Assembly (NCBI RefSeq): GCF_003344965.1 | Contig: NZ_CP031194.1 | Span: forward strand, 6,572,001 to 6,636,000 | Direction of reading: 5' to 3' | Length of the DNA: 64,000 nucleotides | From: Streptomyces paludis | Lineage (GTDB): Bacteria; Actinomycetota; Actinomycetes; Streptomycetales; Streptomycetaceae | Shown here: piece after piece, positions 1-10,475 of the stretch | Layout of the letters: the number at the start of each line of letters is the position of its first letter | How positions within the stretch are numbered: position 1 is the stretch's first letter | Position numbers and translations under genes: made by a program | The notes under the pieces: generated by a model | Told to the model about the DNA's origin: nothing | What the model saw: only the letters and a program-made list of their open reading frames with translations | The model's database searches: none

Positions 1-299
1 GCCGGGCCGTCCACACCCATCTGCGCGTTCACACCAATGTCACCCTCACCAACAACTCGTACACCGGCGGCAATCTCGTCCACACCGGCCAGCTCTTCTA
101 CGATCCGACCGTCAACAGCAGGATCCAGGCGCTGTCCCCGTACAGCGCCAACACCACCCCCGAGACCCAGCTGGGCAACGACTCCATCTACGACGGCGGC
201 GGCGCGACCTCCGGGCTGATGACACTGACCGCGCTCGGCACCACCCCGTCGGCCGGCTACACCGGGACGCTGACACTGGGGGTGAACTCGCGCGCCTGA
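1..299 (+). CDS. C-terminal end of a secreted intradiol-dioxygenase-like protein (5' truncated)
   Basis: The frame is open from base 3 to the TGA at 297-299 and gives the last 98 residues of a protein that begins outside the window. It contains the run HTHLRVHTN, then NLVHTGQLFYDP, and a Tyr/Asn/Gly-rich end. That pattern is known from the C-terminal part of the intradiol ring-cleavage dioxygenase fold (the protocatechuate 3,4-dioxygenase type), especially the secreted versions common in Streptomyces. The first His could belong to the non-heme iron site, but the other ligands are not visible. Substrate cannot be judged. A strong hairpin follows 18 bases after the stop. Confidence 0.6.
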   Translation, partial: RAVHTHLRVHTNVTLTNNSYTGGNLVHTGQLFYDPTVNSRIQALSPYSANTTPETQLGNDSIYDGGGATSGLMTLTALGTTPSAGYTGTLTLGVNSRA

Positions 300-317
300 G
301 AACGGCGCAGGCCCCAC

Positions 318-349
318 CGGGCGGCGGCGGCCCCACCCGCCGCCGCCCG
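318..349 (+). terminator. Intrinsic terminator hairpin
   Basis: A perfect 12-bp stem (CGGGCGGCGGCG at 318-329 with its complement at 338-349) closes an 8-base loop. It lies just after the stop codon of the dioxygenase-like gene and before the next promoter. There is no clear T-tract, as is usual in Streptomyces. Confidence 0.65.
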
Positions 350-447
350 TTCGGGTTCTCCTGATCCATCCGTGCAACCAAAGCGGTATCCCGCCTGTCT
401 TCGGTGGTGTGGCCAACAAGCCACCATAAAAAGGGGGTTGTCCGCAC

Positions 448-1011
448 ATGAAACGCTGGGGAATCGTACTGACCGCACTCGGGCTGGCCGTCACGGCGGG
501 GGGAGTGGCACCGACCGTCGCCGCCGCCGCGCCGAGCGCCGCCGTCGCCTGCGAGGCGGGCTGGGGCAGCCTGGACAAGGCGCTGGCCACCCACTCGGAG
601 GAGCCGCTGACGAACGTCAGGACCGGCCGGCACGACTGCTACGACCGGATGGTCTTCGATGTGCCGGGGATGACCACGGCCAACCCCGCCGGGCACCGGG
701 TGGGGTACGTCGACAAGATCACCCATGTCTCCGAGACACCGATCCCGGTCAGCGGCGGCGCCATCCTCGCGATCCGGATCGCCACGCCCGTGTTCCTGCC
801 CGGCACCACCACCCCGGCGTACCCGGTGAGCGCGCTCGCCGCGCCGCTCCCCGGGGTGAACCTCACCGGCTACGAGACGTTCCGCGACGCCCGCTACGCC
901 GGTTACTACCACGGCGAGACCACCGTCGGTCTCGGCGTCCGCGCCCGGCTGCCCTTCCGGGTGCTGACCCTGCCGGACCGGGTGGTCGTGGACGTGGCCC
1001 ACACCTGGTAG
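448..1011 (+). CDS. Exported AMIN-like domain protein
   Basis: This 187-residue protein starts with a clear Sec signal peptide: MKRW, then a hydrophobic run to about residue 25, with likely cleavage after an Ala-rich stretch near residue 28. The mature part has two Cys (about residues 35 and 69) that may form a disulfide. It ends in a beta-rich segment, FRVLTLPDRVVVDVAHTW, typical of AMIN-like domains of actinobacterial secreted and lipoproteins. AMIN-type folds bind cell-envelope polymers in other proteins, but no ligand can be read here. It appears monocistronic and converges on the Rieske oxygenase gene. The start ATG follows a modest purine-rich site (aaaaaggggg). Confidence 0.65.
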   Translation: MKRWGIVLTALGLAVTAGGVAPTVAAAAPSAAVACEAGWGSLDKALATHSEEPLTNVRTGRHDCYDRMVFDVPGMTTANPAGHRVGYVDKITHVSETPIPVSGGAILAIRIATPVFLPGTTTPAYPVSALAAPLPGVNLTGYETFRDARYAGYYHGETTVGLGVRARLPFRVLTLPDRVVVDVAHTW

Positions 1012-1041
1012 CCGGTCCGGCCGCCGCCCGTACGGCCCGGC

Positions 1042-2181
1042 TCAGGCGTCGTCGCCCAGCCGGGCCGTCACCCACTGGTGGAAGGCGCCGATGTGGTGCT
1101 CGCTGGGCACCAGCACGCCCCCCGCCCGGTACGCGCGCGAGTCCATCCCCGGCTGTGTCCGCTCGCACGCTTCAAAGTCCTGGGCGTTGACCCGGTGGAA
1201 CAGCTCCACGGACTTCGACACGTCCGCGCCCGACGCCACGACCTCGGGCGCGTACAGCCAGTCGCACTCCACGACCGTACGGTCCACCGCGAGCGGGAAC
1301 ATCCGGTGCACGATCACATGGTCGGGCACGAGATTGATGAAGACCTGCGGCTTCACCGTGATCGCGTAGTAGCGGCGGTCCTGGTCGTCGGAGACCTCGG
1401 GGAGCCGGCCGAAGCCCTCGCTGCCGTCCACGGTGAAGCCGCGCGCCTCCTCGGCGAACTCGGCGCCGTGCCCCACGTAGTACTGCGCGGCGAACCCCTC
1501 CGCGAACTCCGGCAGCACATCGGTGAGTTCGGGATGGATCGTGGCGCAGTGGTAGCACTCCATGAAGTTCTCGACGATCAGCTTCCAGTTGGCCCGGACG
1601 TCGTAGCTGATCCGCCGGCCCAGCGCCAGCCCTTCGGTGCGGTAGCGCTCGATCGACGCGGCGTCGCCGAGCCGCTCGACCGCCGCGCCCATGACCTGCT
1701 CCTCGAACGAGGGCGGGTCCTCGGCGAGACAGAGCCAGGCGTAGCCGAGCCACTCCCGCAGCCGCACCGGGATCAGCCCGTACGCCACCCGATCGACGTC
1801 CGGCATCTTCACCAGGTTGGGCGCCGCGACCAGCTTGCCGTCCAGGTCGTACGTCCAGGCGTGGTACGGGCACTGGAGGTTGCGCCGGACCTGCCCGGAC
1901 TCCTCGGTGCACAGCCGGGCGCCCCGGTGCCGGCAGACGTTGAGGAAGGCCCGTAGCGCGCCCGTACGGGAACGGGTGACAAGCACGCTCTCCCGGCCGA
2001 TCCGGACCGTACGGAACGCGCCGGGGGCGGCCAGATCGGCCGAGCGGACGGCGCAGAACCAGAGCGACTCGAAGATCCTCTCCTGCTCCCGCCGGAAGAC
2101 TTCCGGGTCGGTGTAGGCGGATCCGGGGAGGGTGGGGATGAGGGAGGGGACGGGCACGGGGGACGGGGGTGTGATGGTCAC
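1042..2181 (-). CDS. Rieske non-heme iron oxygenase alpha subunit, glycine-betaine/quaternary-amine demethylase type
   Basis: This 379-residue protein uses a GTG start with a GAGGAG site about 10 bases upstream. The Rieske [2Fe-2S] ligands are C83-x-H85 and C104-x2-H107. The mononuclear iron motif is NFMECYHCATIHPEL, with His211 and His216. Length and motif spacing match single-component oxygenases that demethylate quaternary amines (glycine betaine monooxygenase GbcA, stachydrine and carnitine oxygenases) rather than two-subunit aromatic dioxygenases. It is the last gene of a probable minus-strand operon, downstream of an FAD-GcvT demethylase and a formaldehyde dehydrogenase. This fits removal of a methyl group as formaldehyde. 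Electrons could come from the Rieske ferredoxin and reductase at 8003-9600. The exact substrate is inferred. Confidence 0.75.
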   Translation of the reverse strand: MTITPPSPVPVPSLIPTLPGSAYTDPEVFRREQERIFESLWFCAVRSADLAAPGAFRTVRIGRESVLVTRSRTGALRAFLNVCRHRGARLCTEESGQVRRNLQCPYHAWTYDLDGKLVAAPNLVKMPDVDRVAYGLIPVRLREWLGYAWLCLAEDPPSFEEQVMGAAVERLGDAASIERYRTEGLALGRRISYDVRANWKLIVENFMECYHCATIHPELTDVLPEFAEGFAAQYYVGHGAEFAEEARGFTVDGSEGFGRLPEVSDDQDRRYYAITVKPQVFINLVPDHVIVHRMFPLAVDRTVVECDWLYAPEVVASGADVSKSVELFHRVNAQDFEACERTQPGMDSRAYRAGGVLVPSEHHIGAFHQWVTARLGDDA

Positions 2182-2221
2182 GGCGGGGTGCTCCTCACGG
2201 CACGGCGGGGTGGGGGCAACT

Positions 2222-2271
2222 GCGGTGGCGGCAGCGGGTGGCAGTGGCGGCGGCGGTGGCAGTGGCGGGTG
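2222..2271. repeat. Short GTGGCGG-type low-complexity tract
   Basis: About 50 bases consist of degenerate GGTGGC/GGCAGTGGC units between the Rieske oxygenase and the FAD-GcvT gene. It gives no coding signal and is probably slippage-generated spacer. Confidence 0.4.
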
Positions 2272-2281
2272 ACCCGGGCTC

Positions 2282-4840
<2,559 letters not shown>

Positions 4841-5941
4841 TCAGGGCGTGACCACGGAGCGCGGCGCGTCGCCGCCGTCGCCCGCGCGCATCCGGGCGAG
4901 GGCGTCCTCCACCTCGTGCAGCGAGAGGGTCTCGGAGACGAGGGCGCCCAGGTCGAACTTGCCGCGCAGATAGAGGTCGACGAGCACCGGGAAGTCGCGG
5001 CTGGGCAGCGCGTCCCCGTACCAGGAGGAGGTGAGCGACCCGCCGCGCGAGAACACCTCCAGCAGCGGCAGGGTGACCGTGGCGCCCGGGTCCGGCACCC
5101 CGGCCAGCACCAGCACCCCCGCGAGATCCCGCATGGCGAAGCCCTGCCGGTAGGTCTCCGGCCGGCCCACCGCGTCGATCACCGCGTCCGCCCCGCACCC
5201 GCCGGTGAGTTCACGGACGGCCAGGACCGGGTCCGTACCGAGGGAGTTGACGGTGTGGGTGGCGCCGAAGCGGAGCGCGCCGTCGAGCCGGGTGTCGTCG
5301 GTGTCGACGGCGATGATCCGCCGGGCCCCGGCGAGCGAGGCCCCGGCGATGGCCGCGCCGCCCACCCCGCCGCAGCCGATCACGGCGACGGTGTCGCCGC
5401 CGCGCACCCCCGCGGTGTGCACGGCCGCGCCGTACCCCGTCATCACCCCGCAGCCGATCAGCCCGGCGGCCTCGGGCCGGGCGGCGGGGTCGACCTTCAC
5501 GGCCTGCCCGGCGGCGACCAGGGTCAGTTCGGCGAAGCCGCCGATACCGAGGGCGGCGGTGAGCGGGGTGCCGTCGAGCAGGGTCATGGACCGCTGGGCG
5601 CCCCGGCTGTCGAAGCAGTACCACGGACGGCCCCGGCGGCAGGAGCGGCACCGGCCGCAGGGCGCCCGCCAGGCCAGCACGACGGAGTCGCCGGGGACAA
5701 GACCGGTGACCCCCTCGCCCACGGACTCGACGGTGCCGGCGGCCTCGTGCCCGAGCAGATAGGGGAACCCGTCGCCGCCGCCGACCGCGCCCTCCCGGTA
5801 GCGCAGATCGGTGCGGCATACCCCGCAGGACTGGACGGAGACCAGCACCTCACCGGGGCCCGGGTCCGGGACCAGGATCGTCGTCACCTCGACGGGTGCG
5901 TCCTTCTTCATCGCGACAACCGCGCGGACCTCGTGTGACAC
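4841..5941 (-). CDS. S-(hydroxymethyl)mycothiol dehydrogenase (mycothiol-dependent formaldehyde dehydrogenase)
   Basis: A Zn-dependent medium-chain dehydrogenase of 366 residues. Structural-zinc cysteines are C95, C98, C101 and C109, and catalytic-zinc ligands include C42 and H65. The segment [20 protein letters not shown] and the Rossmann motif [16 protein letters not shown] are characteristic of the mycothiol-dependent class, which oxidises the formaldehyde-mycothiol adduct with NAD. I choose the GTG at 5941 (reading [18 protein letters not shown]) because GGAGGAG precedes it by 7 bases; a longer frame runs upstream but lacks a site. The family usually has His after the zinc Cys (GVCHTD), whereas here it is Arg43. 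As first gene of the demethylation operon it would detoxify the formaldehyde made by the two following enzymes. The usual companion MBL hydrolase is not adjacent. Confidence 0.85.
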   Translation of the reverse strand: MSHEVRAVVAMKKDAPVEVTTILVPDPGPGEVLVSVQSCGVCRTDLRYREGAVGGGDGFPYLLGHEAAGTVESVGEGVTGLVPGDSVVLAWRAPCGRCRSCRRGRPWYCFDSRGAQRSMTLLDGTPLTAALGIGGFAELTLVAAGQAVKVDPAARPEAAGLIGCGVMTGYGAAVHTAGVRGGDTVAVIGCGGVGGAAIAGASLAGARRIIAVDTDDTRLDGALRFGATHTVNSLGTDPVLAVRELTGGCGADAVIDAVGRPETYRQGFAMRDLAGVLVLAGVPDPGATVTLPLLEVFSRGGSLTSSWYGDALPSRDFPVLVDLYLRGKFDLGALVSETLSLHEVEDALARMRAGDGGDAPRSVVTP

Positions 5942-6010
5942 GGCCTGACTCCTCCGCGGTAGCCCTGCGTAGCCCAGCACAGCACCCACACACCCACAGA
6001 CCACATGCCC

Positions 6011-6023
6011 TGTTGCGTATCGC
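6011..6023 (-). promoter_or_regulatory. Candidate IclR-type operator of the demethylation operon
   Basis: On the transcribed strand this reads GCGATACGCAACA, 70 bp upstream of the formaldehyde dehydrogenase start. The same 13-mer with one change occurs before the ferredoxin gene (7947-7959), and with two changes before the IclR gene (7921-7933). Sharing across a 2-kb distance suggests common control, probably by the IclR protein at 6971-7834. This is inferred from pattern only. Confidence 0.5.
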
Positions 6024-6190
6024 ACTATCGATTGCGCGATGAGAGACATCTTGGGAACGGGCCGACGCAGCGTCAAGAGCGCCGAGTTAACCTCCGGTAA
6101 AAGGGCGGTGGGTACGCGGGGCGCGCCGGGTGCGTGGGATGCGCCGGGGCGGGCCGGGCGGGGGCCGGCCGCCGGGGCCGCCTTCGCCGA

Positions 6191-6219
6191 ATGGCCCGCC
6201 GGGAAACCCGACGGGCCAT
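6191..6219 (-). terminator. Terminator hairpin after the small secreted-protein gene
   Basis: A 13-bp stem (ATGGCCCGCCGGG with CCCGACGGGCCAT, one mismatch that can wobble-pair) encloses an AAA loop. It lies about 95 bases past the stop of the minus-strand gene at 6314-6688 and upstream of the formaldehyde dehydrogenase promoter. The rest of the 5942-6313 gap holds the operator at 6011 and a comparatively AT-rich stretch (6220-6310) without a gene. Confidence 0.55.
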
Positions 6220-6313
6220 CAACAAGAATTCAATCAATAGAGCATGGGCTGGAATTGGTTATTCACGACCAGCTGGACGGATTTATGAAAGGGTGTCCGA
6301 ATTTACCGTACGG

Positions 6314-6688
6314 TTACTTCCAGTTCCAGGAGACCGCGTTGTAGGTTCCCGAAGTGTTCACGGTGATGCTCTTGTTGCTGTCGTAACTGAAACCGGCGAA
6401 GGTGTACGACGTGTTGTTGGACACGTTGATTGCGATGAGGCTGACGGTCTCGTTGCTCTTTCCGGTCCTCGTGGTGTGGGAGCAGACCCCGCGCGGGGGT
6501 ACTTCGGGAGTTGTCTTGCCGTCGGAGAATTTCGCGGACACCCAGAAGCCCGAGGTGGACGAGTTGCAGAGGGTGAAGGTGCTGGTGGCGGCCTGGGCGT
6601 TGGCAGCCGTGCCCATCATGGTGGCCGTGGCGGCAATCGTGATGGCTGCCGTACGGATCGACCACGTCTTGAGAGCAATTTTAGGCAA
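6314..6688 (-). CDS. Small secreted protein of unknown function (TTG start)
   Basis: I place the start at TTG 6688 because GGAGGAG lies 9 bases upstream and it yields a 124-residue protein beginning LPKIALKTW. Residues 1 to about 34 form a signal peptide ending at NAQAA. A longer open frame upstream has no ribosome site. The mature chain of about 90 residues is rich in Ser, Thr and Asn, has two Cys (41 and 69, probable disulfide) and looks all-beta (SLIAINVSNNTSYTF, SITVNTSGTYNAVSWNWK). Codon use is looser than that of its neighbours, with several AAA, ATT and AAT codons, and the surrounding DNA is less GC-rich. It interrupts the two halves of the demethylation locus. I do not recognise the family. 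Confidence 0.65.
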   Translation of the reverse strand: MPKIALKTWSIRTAAITIAATATMMGTAANAQAATSTFTLCNSSTSGFWVSAKFSDGKTTPEVPPRGVCSHTTRTGKSNETVSLIAINVSNNTSYTFAGFSYDSNKSITVNTSGTYNAVSWNWK

Positions 6689-6970
6689 GGCTGTTTTCTC
6701 CTCCGTGCGTACGCAGCAGGACCGGCTGCGAGAAAAAGGGATATTCCCGACCGTCAACAGGACTGACAACAGGACTGTCAACGGGGCTCGGGATTCGTAC
6801 GGCCCAAGCGTGCCACTTCCGCCACTGGTATCGCAAGCACCAATATCCACTGGGGAGTTGGCCGAATCGCACGGCCCGAAGACAGGCCCGCGAGCGGCCC
6901 GTCCGGGCGAGCGAAGCGGCTCAAGTCATGGCTCACGTCGTGTTTCGATCCGGTGGAACAGAGAAATGCT

Positions 6971-7834
6971 TCACAAGGCGTACCCCATACGCCGCGACAG
7001 CTCCGCCGCCGCCCCGAGTGTGCGTTCCGCCAGGACGGGCAGCCGCTCCTCGCCCAGCCGGTACGCCGGACCCGAGACGCTGATCGTGCCGATCACCGAC
7101 CCGTCGTGCGCCCGTACCGGCGCGGCCACCGCGTTCAGCCCGATCTCCAGCTCCTCCACCGTGCAGGCGTAGCCGCGCTCCACGGCCAGCTGCAACTGCG
7201 CGCGCAGCTCACCTATGTCGGTCACCGTCCGCTGGGTGAAGCGCGCCAACTTCCTTGCCAGTACGTGCTCCTGGCCGGAGGGCGGCAGATGGGCCAGCAG
7301 GATCTTGCCGCTGGACGTGGCGTGCAACGGGGTGCGCCGGCCCAGCCAGTTGTGCGCGGTGACCGAGGCGGCGCCGCGCGCCTGCATGATGTTGACCGCC
7401 GCGTCGTCGTCCAGCACCGCGATATTGACCGTCTCGCCCACCTCGTCGGCGAGTTCCCGGCAGAGCGGCGCGCTCTCCTGCGAGATGTCGAGCCGTACGG
7501 CGGCGGCGCCCGCGAGCCGCAACACCCCCGCGCCCAGGTAGTACTTGCCGCGCTCCTTCGCCTGCCCGACCAGCCCGCGGTTCTCCAGCACCCCGAGCAG
7601 CCGGAACGCGGTCGACTTGTGGACGCCCAGCTCATCGGCGATCCCGGTGACGCCCACCTCGCCGTGGCGGGCGAGGATCTCCAGCACACTCACCGCGCGG
7701 TCGACGGACTGCACCGCGCTCGCGGCGCCCCTGGGCTGCGCCTTTGACTCGTCGTCCGCCGCGGCGACGCCGTCCTTCCGCTGATTCCCGTGCGCCCTGC
7801 CCGTTCTGCCGGCCTTCTCGGTTCTGTTGGTCAT
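6971..7834 (-). CDS. IclR-family transcriptional regulator
   Basis: A 287-residue regulator. After a polar N-terminal tail of about 37 residues comes the winged HTH (about 38-100, with VTGIADELGVHKSTAFRLLGVL as helix-turn-helix). The IclR effector domain follows (about 115-287), including the typical GKILLAHLP and AAPVRAHDGSVIGTISVSGP segments. ATG 7834 is chosen since a GAGAGA site precedes it and it gives the usual family length with a short tail. It is divergent from the Rieske ferredoxin and lies 1 kb upstream of the demethylation operon. The shared box at 7921-7973 and 6011-6023 makes it the likely local regulator. The effector is unknown; betaine, dimethylglycine or sarcosine are guesses from context. 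Confidence 0.85.
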   Translation of the reverse strand: MTNRTEKAGRTGRAHGNQRKDGVAAADDESKAQPRGAASAVQSVDRAVSVLEILARHGEVGVTGIADELGVHKSTAFRLLGVLENRGLVGQAKERGKYYLGAGVLRLAGAAAVRLDISQESAPLCRELADEVGETVNIAVLDDDAAVNIMQARGAASVTAHNWLGRRTPLHATSSGKILLAHLPPSGQEHVLARKLARFTQRTVTDIGELRAQLQLAVERGYACTVEELEIGLNAVAAPVRAHDGSVIGTISVSGPAYRLGEERLPVLAERTLGAAAELSRRMGYAL

Positions 7835-7920
7835 CGGGTCTCTCTCACCCACCTGGCGGCCTGGTCCCGGCCGTCGTCGTCGGGGGAGGTCTTGACGAGT
7901 CAGCCCCCCATTGCCGATTC

Positions 7921-7973
7921 TGTTGCGCATCACGCTCCCTGTACGCGCGATACGGAACACCGATATGGAACAC
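7921..7973. promoter_or_regulatory. Divergent promoter region with three IclR-like boxes
   Basis: Facing the IclR gene is GTGATGCGCAACA (7921-7933, minus strand). Facing the ferredoxin gene is GCGATACGGAACA (7947-7959). It is immediately followed by a tandem copy, so CGATACGGAACAC (7948-7960) and CGATATGGAACAC (7961-7973) repeat with a 13-bp period. The formaldehyde dehydrogenase promoter has the same box at 6011-6023. Confidence 0.5.
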
Positions 7974-8002
7974 AAGGATACCGATGAGTGAGAGGGGGGC
8001 CA

Positions 8003-8323
8003 GTGATCCCCGTCTGCCGCCTTGAGGACCTCCCCGAGGGCGAGGCCGTACGCATCGACACCACCCAGCCACCGATCGCCGTCTTCCACGCCGAGGGCGC
8101 GCTCTACGCCATCGACGACACCTGCACCCACCAGGACGCCTCCCTCGCGGAGGGCTGGCTGGAGGGCTGTCTGGTCGAATGCCCGCTCCACGCCGCTTCA
8201 TTCGATCTCCGTACGGGGCGGCCGACCTGTCTGCCGGCGCGCCGTCCCGTGCGCGTCCACCGGGTCACCGTCGACGACGGCATCATCCATGTGCACCCGG
8301 CCGCCGAGGAGGACGCCGCGTGA
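8003..8323 (+). CDS. Rieske [2Fe-2S] ferredoxin
   Basis: A small soluble ferredoxin of 106 residues with Rieske ligands C41-x-H43 (CTHQDASLAEG) and C60-x2-H63 (CPLHAASFD). This is the pattern of electron-transfer ferredoxins of three-component Rieske oxygenases. I prefer GTG 8003 because GAGGGGGG ends a few bases before it; GTG 7988 is an alternative adding five residues. The next gene, its probable reductase, overlaps by 4 bp. No oxygenase gene is in this plus-strand operon, so the natural partner is the Rieske oxygenase at 1042-2181, an inference supported by the shared regulatory box. Confidence 0.85.
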   Translation: MIPVCRLEDLPEGEAVRIDTTQPPIAVFHAEGALYAIDDTCTHQDASLAEGWLEGCLVECPLHAASFDLRTGRPTCLPARRPVRVHRVTVDDGIIHVHPAAEEDAA

Positions 8324-9600
8324 GCGGCACCGGCGCAGCCCCGGGCGGTGGTGCCGTCACCCTGTCGACGGTCACCGTGGTCGGCGCCTCGCTCGCCGGG
8401 CTGTACGCGGCGCGGGCGCTGCGCGGCCAGGGGTACGCGGGCCGGCTCGTCATCGTCGGCGACGAGCCCCATCGCCCGTACGACCGGCCGCCGTTGTCGA
8501 AGGGCTTCCTCACCGGCGCCGCCGACCGGGCCGCGCTGGAGCTGGCCGACCCGGAGGAGGAGCGCGCACTCGACGCGACCTGGCTCCTCGGCGTACGGGC
8601 GACCGGGCTGGACCCGGGCGGGCGCGCGGTGCGGCTCGCCGACGGCCGGGAGCTGCGTACGGACGCGGTGGTGATCGCCACCGGCGCGACTCCTCGCACC
8701 CTGGGCGGAGTTGACCTCGCCGGTGTCCACACCCTGCGCACCCTGGACGACGCCGAGGCGCTGCGCGCGGACCTGTCCGGCGGGCCGGTGCGGGTGGTGG
8801 TGATCGGCGCGGGCTTCATCGGCGCCGAAGTCGCCTCCTCCTGCCGCTCCTTGGGCCACGAGGTGACCGTCGTGGAGGCCGCGGCCGTACCGCTGGTCCC
8901 GCAACTCGGCCCGGAGATGGGGGCGTTCTGCGCCGGACTGCACGCCGCGCACGGCACGGCACTCCTCGCGGGTACCGGCGTGACCGCCTTCCACGGCACG
9001 GCCGGCCGGGTGCGCGGGGTGGAGCTGACGGACGGCCGGGTGCTGCCGGCCGAGGTCGTCGTGGTCGGCGTCGGGGTCCGCCCCCGTACCGGCTGGCTGG
9101 CGGGCAGCGGGCTGCCGCTCGACGACGGCGTACGGTGCGACGCGGGCGGCGCGACCCCGCTGCCGAACGTGGTGGCGGTGGGCGATGTCGCCCGCCTCGA
9201 CGGCCACCGCGCCGAGCACTGGACCAGCGCCGCCGAACAGCCCGCCGTCGCGGTCCGCAACCTGCTGGCGGGCCGTACGGTCGCGACGGGCACCGGCCTG
9301 CCGTACTTCTGGTCCGACCAGTACGGCGTACGGCTCCAGTTCGCGGGGCGCACCCGGTCGGGCGACACGGTCCGGATCGTCGACGGCGCGCTGACGGAGG
9401 GCGCTTTCGCGGCGGGCGACGGCTTCCTGGCCGTCTACGAACGCGCGGGCCGCCCGGTCGCGGCCCTCGCCGCCAACCGGCCGCGCCCCTTCACCCGGCT
9501 CCGCCGCGAGCTGGCCCGTACGGTACGCGGTGATCCCGCGGACGGAGCGGACCGGGCGGACCGGGCGGACGGGGCGGACCGGGCGAGGGCGGTCCGTTAA
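8320..9600 (+). CDS. FAD-dependent ferredoxin reductase (rubredoxin/ferredoxin-NAD+ reductase type)
   Basis: A 426-residue pyridine-nucleotide-disulfide-type oxidoreductase without redox cysteines. It has the FAD motif VTVVGASLAGLYAARALR near the N-terminus, PYDRPPLSKGFL, ATGATPR, a second Rossmann motif VVVIGAGFIGAEVASSC for NAD(P)H, and the FAD-binding NVVAVGDVAR. A C-terminal reductase domain follows (WSDQYGVRLQFAG). This is the family that reduces ferredoxins of Rieske oxygenases and P450s. The GTG start overlaps the ferredoxin stop (GTGA), so translation is coupled. The last 20 residues are a low-complexity ADRADGADRA tail encoded by a short DNA repeat. Confidence 0.85.
   Translation: MSGTGAAPGGGAVTLSTVTVVGASLAGLYAARALRGQGYAGRLVIVGDEPHRPYDRPPLSKGFLTGAADRAALELADPEEERALDATWLLGVRATGLDPGGRAVRLADGRELRTDAVVIATGATPRTLGGVDLAGVHTLRTLDDAEALRADLSGGPVRVVVIGAGFIGAEVASSCRSLGHEVTVVEAAAVPLVPQLGPEMGAFCAGLHAAHGTALLAGTGVTAFHGTAGRVRGVELTDGRVLPAEVVVVGVGVRPRTGWLAGSGLPLDDGVRCDAGGATPLPNVVAVGDVARLDGHRAEHWTSAAEQPAVAVRNLLAGRTVATGTGLPYFWSDQYGVRLQFAGRTRSGDTVRIVDGALTEGAFAAGDGFLAVYERAGRPVAALAANRPRPFTRLRRELARTVRGDPADGADRADRADGADRARAVR
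9541..9585 (+). repeat. GACCGGGCG tandem low-complexity repeat inside the reductase 3' end
   Basis: About five imperfect 9-base units (GGACCGGGC/GGACGGGGC) encode the Ala-Asp-Arg tail of the ferredoxin reductase. This is probably replication slippage and length may vary between strains. Confidence 0.5.
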
Positions 9601-9658
9601 GGTCGGGTGACGGTGGACGGGGCGGTCCGGCGGTGGCGCGCCCCGCGATGGAGGCACA

Positions 9659-9949
9659 GTGCGACTGAGAGTCGAGTTCACGACCGAACCCTTCGACCTC
9701 GACGAGGCGCCCGCGCACGCGGTGGTCGCCCGGGAGGTCATCCGGGGGGCCGAGCTGGACGCCGTCGACGTCGGCCCGTTCGGCAATACGGCGGAGGGCG
9801 GCGCGGACGCGGTGCTCGCCGCGGTGGGCGCGATGCTGCGGGAGACGCTGGCGGTCGGCGCCACCCGGATCTCGCTCCAGGTCAATGTGATCGAGGACGA
9901 CGGGGACAAGGCTGTCGATACCGGTAGCGGCGTCGGCGGTGCCCGGTGA
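9659..9949 (+). CDS. Small conserved protein, unknown function
   Basis: This 96-residue protein begins with MRLRVEFTTEPFDLDEAPAHAVV and contains an alternating hydrophobic segment (DAVLAAVGAMLRETLAVGATRISLQVNVIED) suggesting an alpha/beta fold, perhaps of the small thiamine-binding-protein/YqgV type. I do not recognise a firm family. The GTG start has GGAGG 6 bases upstream. Its stop overlaps the following HTH gene by 4 bp, so the two are coupled and probably act together. Confidence 0.55.
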   Translation: MRLRVEFTTEPFDLDEAPAHAVVAREVIRGAELDAVDVGPFGNTAEGGADAVLAAVGAMLRETLAVGATRISLQVNVIEDDGDKAVDTGSGVGGAR

Positions 9950-10350
9950 CCGTACCGCTGGAGCACCCCTTCGTCGTGGCCGTGAAGCCGCTCGTCGACG
10001 CCATGGGCGGCGAGCTGCTGGCCCCGGCCGCCGCCGAGCCCGACGATGTCGTGCTGACCTGGGAGGGCGAGGAGCTGCTCGCCGTACGGCTGCCGCAGCT
10101 CTCGGAGTCCCTCGACCACATCCTGGCGGCCCTGGAACGCCGCTACGGCAGGCCGCTCGCCGAACTGGACCGCCGCACCAAGCAGTCGGTCGTCCAGGGG
10201 CTGGAGGCGCGCGGCGCGTTCTCCGTACGGCACGGTGTCGAGACGGTGGCGAGCGCCCTGGGGGTCAGCCGCTTCACCGTCTACAACTACATCAACTACG
10301 CCAACGAGCAGCGCGCCAGGTCCCTGGACGGCGACACCACCACCGGCTGA
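9946..10350 (+). CDS. DNA-binding protein with YheO/DauR-type C-terminal HTH
   Basis: A 134-residue protein whose C-terminal third (TKQSVVQGLEARGAFSVRHGVETVASALGVSRFTVYNYINY) is the helix-turn-helix found at the end of YheO/DauR-like regulators. The N-terminal part is a compact alpha/beta region (residues 1-70) rather than the full PAS-like sensor of YheO, so this is a shortened relative. The GTG start overlaps the preceding gene (GTGA). A 15-bp-stem bidirectional terminator follows 50 bases downstream. Its target is unknown; autoregulation of the pair is a reasonable guess. Confidence 0.65.
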   Translation: MTVPLEHPFVVAVKPLVDAMGGELLAPAAAEPDDVVLTWEGEELLAVRLPQLSESLDHILAALERRYGRPLAELDRRTKQSVVQGLEARGAFSVRHGVETVASALGVSRFTVYNYINYANEQRARSLDGDTTTG

Positions 10351-10399
10351 GAGCCGGGCACCGGCTGACAGCGCCTCACCGGCCCCGAACGCGGAAACA

Positions 10400-10446
10400 C
10401 CTCGCGCGGCCGGCATCCTCGGAGGAGGGGCGCCGGCCGCGCGAGG
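10400..10446. terminator. Bidirectional terminator between convergent genes
   Basis: A perfect 15-bp inverted repeat (CCTCGCGCGGCCGGC at 10400-10414, complement at 10432-10446) with a 17-base loop sits between the HTH gene (+) and the LAETG surface-protein gene (-). Confidence 0.75.
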
Positions 10447-10475
10447 CGGTCTTCAGTCTGTGCGGTGCGGCCCGG

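Noticed and set aside
372..1190. Long open frames overlapping the secreted AMIN-like gene on both strands
   Set aside because: They are Arg/Pro/Gly-rich, lack domains and ribosome sites, and arise from GC-rich third-position bias opposite or beside the real gene.
4841..6076. Longer formaldehyde dehydrogenase starting at 6076
   Set aside because: The extra 45 residues include Cys- and Gly-rich random-looking sequence and would run over the regulatory box; the GTG at 5941 has a strong ribosome site and matches the family N-terminus.
9541..9585. Possible CRISPR-like or satellite repeat
   Set aside because: The units are 9 bases, in frame, inside a coding sequence and without unique spacers.
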